NCBI GenBank assembly: GCA_013286805.1
Contig: JABDEY010000010.1
Span: forward strand, 1-39,976
Length of the DNA: 39,976 nucleotides
Reading direction: 5' to 3'
Origin: Bacteroidota bacterium
GTDB lineage: Bacteria > Bacteroidota > Bacteroidia > JABDFU01
The position numbers and the translations under genes were made by a program. How positions within the stretch are numbered: the stretch's first letter is position 1; every line of letters begins with the position of its first letter. The notes beneath the pieces are model-generated. The model was not told the DNA's origin, ran no database searches, and saw nothing but the letters and a program-made list of their open reading frames with translations. Below are positions 1 to 8,472 of the stretch, piece by piece.

Positions 1-261
1 GCATTTAAGCCTACAGTACAAGCCGCCTTAAAGAAAGTAGACATCACAAAATACTGGAACCCCCTTGTAACATCCTACAACAAGGTCCCATTTGTAAAAA
101 AGCAAAATCCCGACCTGGACACCTACGTAACACAAAAAGCAATCTGGGGACTCTTTTATCTGATTGCTATCGAAGAAAAGAAAATCCGTAAAGATCCCGC
201 CGCTCAGGTCACAGATATCTTAAAGAAAGTATTCGGAGGACTTCTAAACGGTAATCAGTAG
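1..261 (+). CDS. DUF4197 family protein, C-terminal fragment
   Basis: The open frame runs in from the left edge and ends at a TAG at 259-261, so only the last 86 residues are visible. They contain a YVTQKAIWGLFYLIAIEEKKI stretch followed by IRKDPAAQVTDILKKVFG, which matches the conserved C-terminus of DUF4197 proteins as I remember them. Members are usually secreted proteins of about 230 residues with no established biochemical role. The N-terminus, including any signal peptide, lies outside the window. No terminator hairpin follows; the next 60 bases hold degenerate TAATCAG-type repeats. The family call is fairly firm and the function is unknown. Confidence 0.75.
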   Translation, partial: AFKPTVQAALKKVDITKYWNPLVTSYNKVPFVKKQNPDLDTYVTQKAIWGLFYLIAIEEKKIRKDPAAQVTDILKKVFGGLLNGNQ

Positions 262-320
262 ATCAGGGTAATCAGTGAACGAAGTAATCAGTTATCGGTA
301 AAAAACCGGTCACAGATCAC
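244..320. repeat. Degenerate TAATCAG / TTATCGGTAAA short repeats
   Basis: The spacer after the DUF4197 stop, together with the end of that gene, repeats the word GTAATCAG at irregular 7-10 base intervals and ends with TTATCGGTAAAAAACCGG, a small palindrome. The same vocabulary recurs at 14951-15030 beside ribH. This is low-complexity intergenic sequence of unknown role. Confidence 0.5.
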
Positions 321-721
321 TAAACAAACCTTCCCTTTAACACATCGTCAGGAACCATACACGAGCTCCTCTTCCCGAACCACCTGTATCTATACTTCGC
401 AACCACATCATAAACAAAATCCCGCATAAAAGCAGGAACCACAATAAAGACATACCACAAACTATACATTCCGCCTAATGCAGATAAAATCTTTAAAACA
501 GCCGAAGACTTAAAATATACCCTCCCCTGCTCCACATAAATCACGCTACCCGAAAAAGCAGCAGGAACATTCACCCCACGCAGCATTCTCTTCCCCATGT
601 CCGATTGCAAAGCCGTAAACCGGAATAAATCCCTCTTGTCCCTTCGGATTACAAAATTCACAGAAACATTACACAAGTTACACACCCCATCAAAAATTAT
701 TAAGTGGCCATACATACTCAT
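320..721 (-). CDS. DCC family thiol-disulfide oxidoreductase-like protein (DUF393)
   Basis: This 133-residue protein opens with LIIFDGVCNLCN, the DxxCxxC signature of the DCC1/DUF393 family; the two cysteines are residues 14 and 17. The C-terminal RYRWFGKRSSCMVP block is also typical, and the length matches the family. Members are thioredoxin-fold-like proteins predicted to handle thiols; substrates are mostly unknown. There is no signal peptide. The ATG overlaps the stop of the upstream beta-barrel gene in an ATGA arrangement (718-721), so the two are probably translationally coupled. The location beside an HMA protein and an MbnP-like lipoprotein makes a link to metal or cysteine chemistry attractive, but that is inference. 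Confidence 0.85.
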   Translation of the reverse strand: MSMYGHLIIFDGVCNLCNVSVNFVIRRDKRDLFRFTALQSDMGKRMLRGVNVPAAFSGSVIYVEQGRVYFKSSAVLKILSALGGMYSLWYVFIVVPAFMRDFVYDVVAKYRYRWFGKRSSCMVPDDVLKGRFV

Positions 722-1725
722 TTTCTATGCTGCAGGTAAAAAAAATGTTTCCAGGACACCACGTAATCAGGGTAAAAGCGGTTCCAGGAGCGGCTATACA
801 AAGCCAGACCCACAGACAAATCAATCCGCGTATTCGAATTATAAATACCCTGAATACCAGGCCATGCCTCCAGATAATTACCCGCTTTCAGCGAAGGGCT
901 GGTAGCGCCGGCAACAAGTCCATTCACCGAAGTCAGGGCAGCACCATAAGAACTACCCTTCAGTTCCAGGTAAATATTATAATTATCCTCATAATAATTT
1001 GTATAGCGCACAGGGCTCAGCAGGTAACCCAGAGACAGGTTATAGTCAACAGCTTTACCATACACAATTGTATTGGTAAAGGGGTAATTACCATAAAAAT
1101 AAGGAGCGTAAGGATAAGTCACCGTTTCAGTATAGGAATTCGCCACAACAAAACCACCAGTAAAAGAAGCAGCAAACCTTCCCTGAAGCCGGGTAAGAAT
1201 CAACCCAGCTCCATACCCCCCATTATCTCCGGTTAGATCAGGCTCAGCCTCATCATGAGCCCTTTTAGCGGTAGAATATTCTGCATATAAAGCAGCACGA
1301 AAATGCCGGTCATCCTTATCAACGCTGAACAGCCGGAACTTAGAATACAGGTAAACACCACCAAATAAAACAGGATAAGGAACACCATAAACAGAAGAAG
1401 CAACAGGAGGCCCCAAGCCCCCATTGGCAGTATGCGTATGGGTCAGAAAGTTAGCCGGCAAAAACAAACTATGGTGATTGTTAACTACCGGCTCCGCATA
1501 AACCTCCAGTTTAGAAGTGATCCCATAATAGAGCCTCATAGCCGCCTGGTATCTTAAAATTGAAATCTCCTTATGCATTTCCATAATCGGACTTATACCA
1601 ATAGTCCCCTTGGCCAGACAACTAGCCGGTTCCGTAGTAGGAAACAACTCCTGTGAAAATAATTGCTGAGCAATAACAACAAGGGAAATAGCTGCAATTT
1701 TACTTCCCGCCAACATGATTCGCAT
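718..1725 (-). CDS. Predicted outer-membrane beta-barrel protein
   Basis: This 335-residue protein has an N-terminal signal peptide (about residues 1-25, ending near FSQ). It continues with alternating aromatic and glycine-rich stretches that read as amphipathic beta-strands, such as AAMRLYYGITSKLEVYAEP and YGAGLILTRLQGRFAASFTGG. The C-terminus, SWKHFFYLQHRK, is aromatic, as in many outer-membrane barrels. I do not recognise a named family; it resembles the transporter-like barrels found near metal genes in Bacteroidota. It follows the HMA gene by 21 bases and overlaps the DCC gene by four, so all three minus-strand genes are probably one transcript. A start at Met4 is an alternative. Barrel topology is well supported; any cargo is a guess. 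Confidence 0.6.
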   Translation of the reverse strand: MRIMLAGSKIAAISLVVIAQQLFSQELFPTTEPASCLAKGTIGISPIMEMHKEISILRYQAAMRLYYGITSKLEVYAEPVVNNHHSLFLPANFLTHTHTANGGLGPPVASSVYGVPYPVLFGGVYLYSKFRLFSVDKDDRHFRAALYAEYSTAKRAHDEAEPDLTGDNGGYGAGLILTRLQGRFAASFTGGFVVANSYTETVTYPYAPYFYGNYPFTNTIVYGKAVDYNLSLGYLLSPVRYTNYYEDNYNIYLELKGSSYGAALTSVNGLVAGATSPSLKAGNYLEAWPGIQGIYNSNTRIDLSVGLALYSRSWNRFYPDYVVSWKHFFYLQHRK

Positions 1726-1746
1726 TTACTATCTATTATTACCGGT

Positions 1747-2274
1747 TCAAAGCGTTACTTGATATACCTTTTTTGCTCCGGCATCAATCGGATAAACCGA
1801 ATGACACGAATTAGTTTCCAAAAGCTTCCATTTTTTATACTCCCCCCCGGGCATAAAATCCTTGCCCACTAAGTGAATTAACTCAGGCCCATTCAGCACC
1901 TTAGAAGATTTAATACCAATAAAGCTAAAAGTCATAGTTAGCGCATCAAAACAAAAATGATCAGCAACACTCACATTCGTAAAATTATACACCACAAACA
2001 AACTCCTCACTGAAAACCCCGCGTCCACCACTTTTGCTGCCATGGCAGCAAAATCAATCCCGGCACCCTCCTTAAAAGTCACCTCAGCTACATGTTTATT
2101 CAGATCCATCTTCACCTCCTTAATAAAATCCAGCTGCAACAGCAGCTTTTCAGCACTTAAAGAACAAGCCGAACAATGCAATCCATCAATCCCCAGCAAA
2201 ACACTCTTCACCTGTCCAACAGACATACCTATGAAGCAACACATATAACAGAATAAAACACCAACCCTTTTCAT
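1747..2274 (-). CDS. Secreted heavy-metal-associated (HMA) domain protein
   Basis: This 175-residue protein starts with a signal peptide (about 1-20). An HMA-like ferredoxin fold follows at about 22-95: GIDGLHCSACSLSAEK carries the paired cysteines (34 and 37) of the usual MxCxxC metal site, with His in place of Met at residue 33. The downstream VKMDLNKHVAEVTFKEG and AKVVDAGFSV segments fit the HMA pattern. Residues 96-175 form an extra unassigned domain. HMA domains bind Cu(I) or similar soft metals; the exported location suggests a periplasmic chaperone or sensor. It is the first gene of the minus-strand trio and diverges from the MbnP-like gene across 56 bases, so a shared regulatory region is plausible. 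Metal identity cannot be read from sequence. Confidence 0.8.
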   Translation of the reverse strand: MKRVGVLFCYMCCFIGMSVGQVKSVLLGIDGLHCSACSLSAEKLLLQLDFIKEVKMDLNKHVAEVTFKEGAGIDFAAMAAKVVDAGFSVRSLFVVYNFTNVSVADHFCFDALTMTFSFIGIKSSKVLNGPELIHLVGKDFMPGGEYKKWKLLETNSCHSVYPIDAGAKKVYQVTL

Positions 2275-2312
2275 AGCTACTCAAATGTACTAAAACGCAA
2301 AGTAATTTTCCG

Positions 2313-2320
2313 TATATTTA
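2313..2320 (+). promoter_or_regulatory. Candidate -7 element upstream of the MbnP-like gene
   Basis: TATATTTA lies 10 bases before the ATG and is one base from the Bacteroidota -7 consensus TAnnTTTG. I see no convincing -33 TTTG at the right distance. Weak call based on motif only. Confidence 0.3.
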
Positions 2321-2330
2321 GCACCTCAAA

Positions 2331-3116
2331 ATGAAAACACTCCTTCCGGTTCTCTTACTACTCATGCTGGCATTGGCAGCATGCAGGCCCATCGCTCCGG
2401 CAGGTCCCATGCAATACGGAACAGTGAATTTACGCATTCAGTCATTCGTAGATTCAAATTTACTGGACACAGGAAAAGTTGCAAAAGACGCTACAGGCAG
2501 GAGGTACAAATTAAAAATAGCCCAATTTTACTTTTGCGGAATCGTATTAAGAAACACCAATGGAAACGCCTATCCTTTTACCGGTTTTTATGGCCTGAAT
2601 AAGCCCGCTTCCCAACTCTATGTCATTGGATCAGTACCTGTAGGAACCTATTCCTCCACCACATTTAGCGTAGGACTTGACGCACAAACAAATTCAATTA
2701 ATCCAAACACCTATCCACTTGGTGTCGGAAATCCCCTCGCATTGCAAACTCCACCCATGTGGTTTGGATCAACCTCGCAAGGATATATCTTTATGAATGT
2801 GCAGGGATCAGCAGATACCACAGCAGCACACAATGGTCCCTGTAATTATCCCTTCAGCTATCAGACCGGAGGATTTTTGCTCGACAGAGGAGTAGACATC
2901 ATTTCACCCATAATAGCCGGAGTAGGATTATCCGGGTATACCGTCTACCCAAATCAGACCTACGTTGTGAATATCAAAGCCGACTTTGGAGTATTACTTC
3001 AGGGAATTAATTTTCAGACACAAAACAGCGCTAACCCATACAGCACTATTCCTGCCGTCAAAGCCCTTGCAACTCAGGTTGCGAACAACATTCCTTCTAT
3101 GTTCAGTTACCAGTAA
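2331..3116 (+). CDS. MbnP-like lipoprotein
   Basis: This 261-residue protein has a lipoprotein signal (LALAAC, lipidation Cys18). The body follows the MbnP-family layout known from Bacteroidota: an early strand VNLRIQSFVD, then YKLKIAQFYFCGIVL, then VGTYSSTTFSVGLDAQTN, then a conserved MWFGSTSQGYIFMNVQGSAD block near the middle. MbnP proteins are the partners of the MbnH diheme enzyme in copper/methanobactin loci, and homologues occur widely in Bacteroidota. No MbnH-like cytochrome with CxxCH motifs is visible here. The divergent HMA protein supports a metal-related role. Family assignment is moderately firm; ligand and function are inferred. Confidence 0.7.
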   Translation: MKTLLPVLLLLMLALAACRPIAPAGPMQYGTVNLRIQSFVDSNLLDTGKVAKDATGRRYKLKIAQFYFCGIVLRNTNGNAYPFTGFYGLNKPASQLYVIGSVPVGTYSSTTFSVGLDAQTNSINPNTYPLGVGNPLALQTPPMWFGSTSQGYIFMNVQGSADTTAAHNGPCNYPFSYQTGGFLLDRGVDIISPIIAGVGLSGYTVYPNQTYVVNIKADFGVLLQGINFQTQNSANPYSTIPAVKALATQVANNIPSMFSYQ

Positions 3117-3134
3117 AACAGCAGCACAGACCAC

Positions 3135-3914
3135 ATGCATGGCATTTGCAATCTCAGCATAGTACCCTGCCGGAAAAAACCATCCGACAAAAGCGAACTG
3201 ACCACTCAGCTTCTTTTCGGCGAAACCTTCGAACTACTGGAAGAACAGGAAAAATGGGTAAAAATAAAAAACGAACACGACCAGTATATCTCCTGGATAG
3301 ACCGGAAACAATTTCTGGAAATTTCAGAAAAGACACATCACAGGATACGCAAAGAAGCCAGCCCGCTCGCTTTTGAGCTTGTGCACCCCCTTCAAAACAC
3401 TTCAACAGAGGGTTTATTCCCCATCGTGCTTGGAAGTACATTGCCGGGAATGAAAGCCCAAAAAATAGAACTGGAAAAAAATTCCTATAAGTACGATGGG
3501 CAGGTAACAGAAGTCCCATCCGCTAAAAAAATACGCAACAGCCTCATTGAAAACGCTTATATGTATTTACATGCTCCCTATATGTGGGGAGGCCGGACAC
3601 CATTTGGGATAGATTGTTCCGGCTTAACCCAAATGGTATATAAACTCAGCGGCATCCCACTCTTACGGGATGCATCAGATCAGGCAACACTGGGAAAACC
3701 AATTGACTTTGTCGAACAGGCACAACCAGGCGACTTAGCCTTTTTTGATAACCCGGCAGGTCGAATAACACATGTAGGAATAATATTGGGAAATAAAACG
3801 ATACTACATGCCTCAGGAAAAGTGCGAATCGACAAGCTCGATCATTATGGCATATACAACAAAGAAAAGAAAACCTATACCCATTCCCTGCGCCTGATCA
3901 GATCACTCCTTTAG
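3135..3914 (+). CDS. NlpC/P60 (C40) family peptidase with SH3-like N-terminus
   Basis: This 259-residue enzyme has a bacterial SH3-like region (about 1-65, starting MHGICNLSIVPCRKKPSDKS) and a linker. A C-terminal NlpC/P60 domain spans about 130-259. The catalytic triad is readable: Cys161 in GIDCSGLTQ, His213 in RITHVGI and His225 in ILHASGKV. The family cleaves D-gamma-glutamyl-diaminopimelate or related bonds in peptidoglycan peptides. No signal peptide is visible; homologues with this same opening are common in Bacteroidota, so the start looks right and the enzyme may act on recycled muropeptides in the cytoplasm. The gene begins 18 bases after the MbnP-like gene, and its stop overlaps the convergent DUF6580 gene by four bases. 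Confidence 0.9.
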   Translation: MHGICNLSIVPCRKKPSDKSELTTQLLFGETFELLEEQEKWVKIKNEHDQYISWIDRKQFLEISEKTHHRIRKEASPLAFELVHPLQNTSTEGLFPIVLGSTLPGMKAQKIELEKNSYKYDGQVTEVPSAKKIRNSLIENAYMYLHAPYMWGGRTPFGIDCSGLTQMVYKLSGIPLLRDASDQATLGKPIDFVEQAQPGDLAFFDNPAGRITHVGIILGNKTILHASGKVRIDKLDHYGIYNKEKKTYTHSLRLIRSLL

Positions 3915-4510
3915 GAACGGTTCACCACCTTAAGTTTAGGAAATCGCAGCAGCGCAAGTTCAAACGAACCAAAAAGCAAAGCAGAATAAAAAACAGTACC
4001 CATGAAAAAACTCTTCAGGAAAGGAAGTGCAAGCACATAACAATCAAACAAACCACGTAAATCCCTGGTATACGGCAATCCGGTTGTCACATTTACGCAA
4101 CTGCCCATCCAGCAAAAAAAATCAGTAATCAGGTAATGACCCAAAGAGGCAACAATACCAGCAAACAAAACGGATTTTAAGCTCACCTTTTTAATAATCA
4201 GACCTCCGGCAAAAACAATCAGCACAAACACACCATACGTAATATACCATCCACTATAAAACACACTCCCATAGGCACCACCATAAATAAAACGCTGGAT
4301 AACAAGGTCACTTAAAAAAAGAATAAGCAAAGGAAACATAACGGCCTTCCATTTTTGGGTAAAATAAGCCCCCCCGAACAAAGCCAAAGCCCCAATCGGC
4401 GTAAAATTAAAAAATGCACCACCGTACTTAACACTCAAAAGCCTCAGACACCCAGTAGTAATAACCATCACCAGAAGCAGCACAAACCTAGGACTAAATT
4501 TTTTCAGCAT
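3911..4510 (-). CDS. DUF6580 family integral membrane protein
   Basis: This 199-residue protein has about six hydrophobic segments and the NFTPIGALALFGGAYF signature near residues 35-50, which I associate with DUF6580 proteins. The first segment (residues 8-24) is preceded by positive charges, so it is probably a membrane anchor and not a cleaved signal. Family function is unestablished; the layout resembles small substrate-binding ECF-type membrane components, but no ATPase partner is nearby. It is convergent with the NlpC/P60 gene. Upstream lie 125 bases containing a CTGGCTCAA word (4598-4606) and no clear promoter. Confidence 0.75.
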   Translation of the reverse strand: MLKKFSPRFVLLLVMVITTGCLRLLSVKYGGAFFNFTPIGALALFGGAYFTQKWKAVMFPLLILFLSDLVIQRFIYGGAYGSVFYSGWYITYGVFVLIVFAGGLIIKKVSLKSVLFAGIVASLGHYLITDFFCWMGSCVNVTTGLPYTRDLRGLFDCYVLALPFLKSFFMGTVFYSALLFGSFELALLRFPKLKVVNRS

Positions 4511-4597
4511 ATAAATTATTTTTAGCGGTAGATATCAAAATTAAGTTAAAAGCACATTTTATACAAATCTTATTCTATTATTTCGCTGACACACTAA

Positions 4598-4606
4598 CTG
4601 GCTCAA
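4598..4606 (+). repeat. GGCTCAA-family repeat word
   Basis: CTGGCTCAA in the spacer between the DUF6580 and propeller-phosphatase genes. It matches the core of the repeat pair at 8417-8443 and 13048-13072, but lacks the hairpin that follows there. Confidence 0.3.
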
Positions 4607-4635
4607 CTACTCCGCTCTGCTACGTAATTGCCCTT

Positions 4636-7600
4636 TCAAAACTTCACCCCCATCACCAACACATCATCCACCTGTTCCAGGTCACCCATCCACTTCACAA
4701 AATCCTGATCCAGCAAATTACCCTGCAAATTCATTGACAATACCTGCAGCGACAACAACATCTCCTTAAAACGGATATTCGTTATCTTCTTACCCTTCGA
4801 GCCACCAAACTGATCCGCATAGCCATCCGTAAACAAATAAACAGCATCCCCCTTTTTAAGCACAACCTCCGTACAGGTGAATAAAGACACCCTCCCAATC
4901 TGGTCCCCTCCAATCGAACGCTTATCAGGAGCAATCTCAGTAATAACAAAATCCCCATCAAAACTATCCGCCACCGTCTTCTTGTTAATAATATAAAGCG
5001 GGCGCATAGCCCCCGAGAAATGTAAAACCTTTGTTTTAAGATTAATTGCACACAATGCCACATCCATCCCATCTCTTGTCTCAATCCCTTCCTTACCCTG
5101 TTTCAGCACCCTCCGTATCTCAGAATCGAGCTCATCCAGAATCTTATCTGTATCAAGAATTCCCTTCTGATTCACAATCTCATTCAGCAAGGTCGAGCCA
5201 ATCAAACTCATAAAAGCGCCCGGCACACCATGACCGGTACAATCCGCCACAGCGAGATAGGCCACATCTCCCACCATATTAAACCAATAAAAGTCACCAC
5301 TCACCACATCCAGCGGTTTAAAGAAAAGGAAAGATTCCGGAAAGACTTTCAGGATTTCCGCCTTAGGAGGAAGGATAGCGTCCTGAATAAGTTTGGCATA
5401 GTTAATACTATCCATCATATTCTTATTCTTCTGGCGGATAAGCTTCTCCGCCTTTTTGGTTTCCGTCAGATCAGTATCAATGAACACCAGTTTCTTCACC
5501 CGGCCATTCTCATCAAAAATTGGTGTCAGCGTAGTATGTACCCAAATCACATCCCCGTCTTTCGTTTCGACTTGACTCTCATAAATCCGTGACTTCTTGC
5601 TCGACACACAATCCAGTATAATTTTCTTAAGTTCCGGGTTGTGACTTGCCTGATAAGCGGTCTGAGCCTTACCAGCCTTCAGATCGGATAAAGTATAGCC
5701 AGTCATCCGCGTAAAACTCTCATTCACCCATTCAATTTCGCCCGTCTGGCTACCAATTGCGATCGCATTCACCGTCTCCCGTGCTACAATAGAAAGTTTC
5801 TCCAGCTCAATATTTTTTTCATGTAATTCCTGAGTAGCCTCAATAATACTCAATTCAAGCAGCCTTTTAGATTTATGCAATTGCCTTGTCCTCCAGATAA
5901 TAAACAGCCAGATAACAAAAATGCTGGAGAGCGCACAAACCACATAAAACCAAACCGTTCTCCAGAAAGGCGGAGTAATGGAAAACCGGAAACTAACCGG
6001 ATGCGTACTCCATACCCCATCATTATTACAGGCCTTAACCACAAAATTATATTTTCCATCCGGCAGATTGGGATAAGGAGCAGTAGTTTCAGACACTTCC
6101 TCCGACCAATCCTCACTAAAACCCTCCAGCTTATATTTGTACCGCACCAGATCAGGATTCGCAAGACACACGCCCATAAAATTAAAAGACAAAAAATTCT
6201 GCGAATAAGGAAGTCTCAGACGCAAAGGAAAACCAGTCACCGGGCTGATACTGTCACCATATTTCGCCCAGTTCATTTCCTCCCTGTTAAATAACTTCAC
6301 ACCTGTAAGCTGAATTACAGGAGGAACCTTATTCTCTACATCCTCTTTAGGATTGTATTTTACCAACCCCTTCACAGTACCAAACCAAATATTACCGCTA
6401 AAATCCTTGAAAACTGCATTTGGGTTACATCCTATACCGGTAAACCCCTCATTTTTTCCAAAATGATGAACCGAAACCGTATCCGACTTATTAAAATAAG
6501 TCAGATTCAGCAAATCCAAACCCTTGTTCGTTCCAATCCACAAAGATCCCGTATTATCAATCACGAGCAGATAAATAGCATTTGAAATAAGGCCATCCGC
6601 TTCACTTATATTTCTATAATTAGAGCCATCAAAGCGCGTAAGACCGCCACCGGAATTAGACCCCAGCCAAAGCTTACCAGATTCATCCTCCACAATAGAA
6701 GTAACCTGCAGCTTTAAACCACTGTAAGATCCGAATTTTGTAAAGCCCTTGCCATCAAAACTGCACAACCCCCTTTCCGTTCCAATCCACAAAGTACCCT
6801 TATGGTCTTCCATCAGACATAGCGTACTGTTATCAGGCAAGCCATCCTTTTTAGTGTATTTTTTAAAGCCCGACACCGAAAAACAAACCAACCCCTTAGA
6901 AGTAGCAAACCATATATTGCCCTTACTGTCCTCCAGAATACTATTGGTAAGCCCATCAAAAATCTCCTTATCCCTATAGGTGGTCACTTTGTAGTTTTCC
7001 GCCTTTTTCAACTTTTCAGGCTCCATACGCAGCACCCCATTCAAGGTACCAATCCAAACATTATTCTCTCTGTCCTGGAAAACCGACTGAGTAGGAGCAA
7101 TATCGTTCAGATTATAGTGCCTCGCAAAATTGACAAAATGCCCCGTATCACCACTCAGCATAAGCTTACACAAACCATCATCCGTACCCACCAATAAATC
7201 ACCGTCCTTATCACTCGTAATCGATAAAACCATATTATTCAGCAAACCTTGTTGCTTGGTATACGACAGAAAACAATCGCCACTATAACGCGTCAGCCCA
7301 TTTTCAGTACCAAACCATAAATTGCCCTCCCGGTCCACCAGAGAAGAATTAATATGTCCCTCAGGCAAGCCCGATTTATAAGTATAATTTACCACCTGCA
7401 GACTATTCGTATTATTTTCAAATTCAATACGGGTAAGGCCCAGATCACAGCCCAGCCAGATATTACCTTTCGTGTCAGCAGTAATTGTCTTAACCTTGTC
7501 ACCAAGTAACCCGTTACGCATCGTATAATTCAAAAATTTATGCTTTTCCTCCACCTTGGATATGAGCTTACTTATACCTTTCGGAGTAGCAAACCACAAA

Positions 7601-8289
7601 TAGCCATTCTGATCCTGGGCAATGTCATTAATTGTATTATCGATAATGCCATCTTTAACTGTAAGGTTATTAAAACGAAGCTGCGTAGGAGTTTTCGAAT
7701 GTTCAACCCTTGCAAGACCATTTTCCGTACCAATAAAAATCTTAGCCTTCTTATCCAGAAAAACACAGGTGATCTTATCATCCGGCAAACCATCCCTTTT
7801 AAAATATTTAGCAAAGCGGTAAAAGCTATGCGTACTGTCAGTAGAAATTAAAACACACAGCCCCTCATCCGTACCAACCCATACATTACCCGCAGAATCA
7901 CAGCAAAGCGCATTAATCTGATTATTTACGAGGCCATTCTTAGTACTGAAGTTTTTAAAAGAAATTCCATTATACCTTGACAAACCCTGATTTGTCCCAA
8001 TCCATATATTCCCCCATTTATCACCCGTAATCGCATTCACATTATTATCACACAGTCCATTAATATTCGTATAGTTGAAATACTTTTTCCCATTGTACTT
8101 GCTCACACCACCGCCAATCGTACCCACCCATAAATTACCCAGCTTATCCTGAAACAAACCCTTCACCTGAGTCTGGGATAAACCATCCTCCACTGTATAC
8201 GTATGGAAATTATATTGCTGGGAAACTGCCATAGAAACCAGCAGAACCAGCAAGCCCGACAAAAACGACTTAATGAAAGGTAAATTCAT
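4636..8289 (-). CDS. Two-propeller sensor with PAS and SpoIIE/PP2C serine phosphatase output
   Basis: This 1217-residue membrane protein has a signal peptide (1-23). About 14 propeller repeats (residues 25-650) each carry an N-(L/I/V)-W-(hydrophobic)-G-T motif, enough for two seven-bladed propellers. A Y_Y_Y domain (about 705-771), a transmembrane helix (779-799), a short coiled coil, a PAS domain (about 825-945) and a PP2C/SpoIIE domain (about 990-1217) follow. Phosphatase metal-binding aspartates are intact: D999 in VVSGDF, D1016 in VADCTGHG, D1155 in LFTDGYAD and D1208-D1209. It should sense an extracytoplasmic ligand and dephosphorylate a cytoplasmic serine/threonine-phosphorylated protein, as in partner-switching systems. 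No anti-sigma or anti-anti-sigma gene is adjacent. A kinase domain is absent, so it is not a standard hybrid histidine kinase. Confidence 0.9.
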   Translation of the reverse strand: MNLPFIKSFLSGLLVLLVSMAVSQQYNFHTYTVEDGLSQTQVKGLFQDKLGNLWVGTIGGGVSKYNGKKYFNYTNINGLCDNNVNAITGDKWGNIWIGTNQGLSRYNGISFKNFSTKNGLVNNQINALCCDSAGNVWVGTDEGLCVLISTDSTHSFYRFAKYFKRDGLPDDKITCVFLDKKAKIFIGTENGLARVEHSKTPTQLRFNNLTVKDGIIDNTINDIAQDQNGYLWFATPKGISKLISKVEEKHKFLNYTMRNGLLGDKVKTITADTKGNIWLGCDLGLTRIEFENNTNSLQVVNYTYKSGLPEGHINSSLVDREGNLWFGTENGLTRYSGDCFLSYTKQQGLLNNMVLSITSDKDGDLLVGTDDGLCKLMLSGDTGHFVNFARHYNLNDIAPTQSVFQDRENNVWIGTLNGVLRMEPEKLKKAENYKVTTYRDKEIFDGLTNSILEDSKGNIWFATSKGLVCFSVSGFKKYTKKDGLPDNSTLCLMEDHKGTLWIGTERGLCSFDGKGFTKFGSYSGLKLQVTSIVEDESGKLWLGSNSGGGLTRFDGSNYRNISEADGLISNAIYLLVIDNTGSLWIGTNKGLDLLNLTYFNKSDTVSVHHFGKNEGFTGIGCNPNAVFKDFSGNIWFGTVKGLVKYNPKEDVENKVPPVIQLTGVKLFNREEMNWAKYGDSISPVTGFPLRLRLPYSQNFLSFNFMGVCLANPDLVRYKYKLEGFSEDWSEEVSETTAPYPNLPDGKYNFVVKACNNDGVWSTHPVSFRFSITPPFWRTVWFYVVCALSSIFVIWLFIIWRTRQLHKSKRLLELSIIEATQELHEKNIELEKLSIVARETVNAIAIGSQTGEIEWVNESFTRMTGYTLSDLKAGKAQTAYQASHNPELKKIILDCVSSKKSRIYESQVETKDGDVIWVHTTLTPIFDENGRVKKLVFIDTDLTETKKAEKLIRQKNKNMMDSINYAKLIQDAILPPKAEILKVFPESFLFFKPLDVVSGDFYWFNMVGDVAYLAVADCTGHGVPGAFMSLIGSTLLNEIVNQKGILDTDKILDELDSEIRRVLKQGKEGIETRDGMDVALCAINLKTKVLHFSGAMRPLYIINKKTVADSFDGDFVITEIAPDKRSIGGDQIGRVSLFTCTEVVLKKGDAVYLFTDGYADQFGGSKGKKITNIRFKEMLLSLQVLSMNLQGNLLDQDFVKWMGDLEQVDDVLVMGVKF

Positions 8290-8302
8290 AGGCAGAGAGC
8301 AC

Positions 8303-8310
8303 GAAATTTA
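8303..8310 (-). promoter_or_regulatory. Candidate -7 element for the propeller-phosphatase gene
   Basis: On the minus strand the sequence reads TAAATTTC, one base from TAnnTTTG, 13 bases before the start codon. A TTTTTGAC lies upstream but at a short spacing of about 14 bases, so the assignment is tentative. Confidence 0.25.
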
Positions 8311-8416
8311 CGAAAAAAATCAGTCAAAAAGTCATAAACTTCTAATTAACAAGACAATACTACATGATATTTATCATTTTAACAAAAGGCATAGTCTTTG
8401 TAAATTGCAGGCAGGG

Positions 8417-8443
8417 CAAATAGCCTGCGGCTATTTGAGCCAG
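8417..8443 (-). repeat. GGCTCAA-hairpin repeat, copy A
   Basis: A perfect 9-bp stem (CAAATAGCC / GGCTATTTG, loop TGC, 8417-8437) is joined to TTGAGCCAG (8435-8443). Read on the minus strand it is CTGGCTCAAATAGCC, a spacer triplet, then GGCTA, matching the plus-strand copy at 13048-13070 except in the triplet. It lies 30 bases upstream of clpB. With no T-run it does not look like an ordinary terminator. Confidence 0.6.
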
Positions 8444-8472
8444 TAAGCGCAGGGCCATGTGACCTTGAAAAC

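Noticed and set aside
597-1236. Plus-strand open frames opposite the DCC and barrel genes
   Set aside because: They lie antisense to genes with recognisable motifs, have low-complexity translations and no family signature.
8417-8437. Hairpin upstream of clpB as an intrinsic terminator
   Set aside because: There is no T-run on either strand, and the same sequence recurs at 13048, which fits a repeat better.
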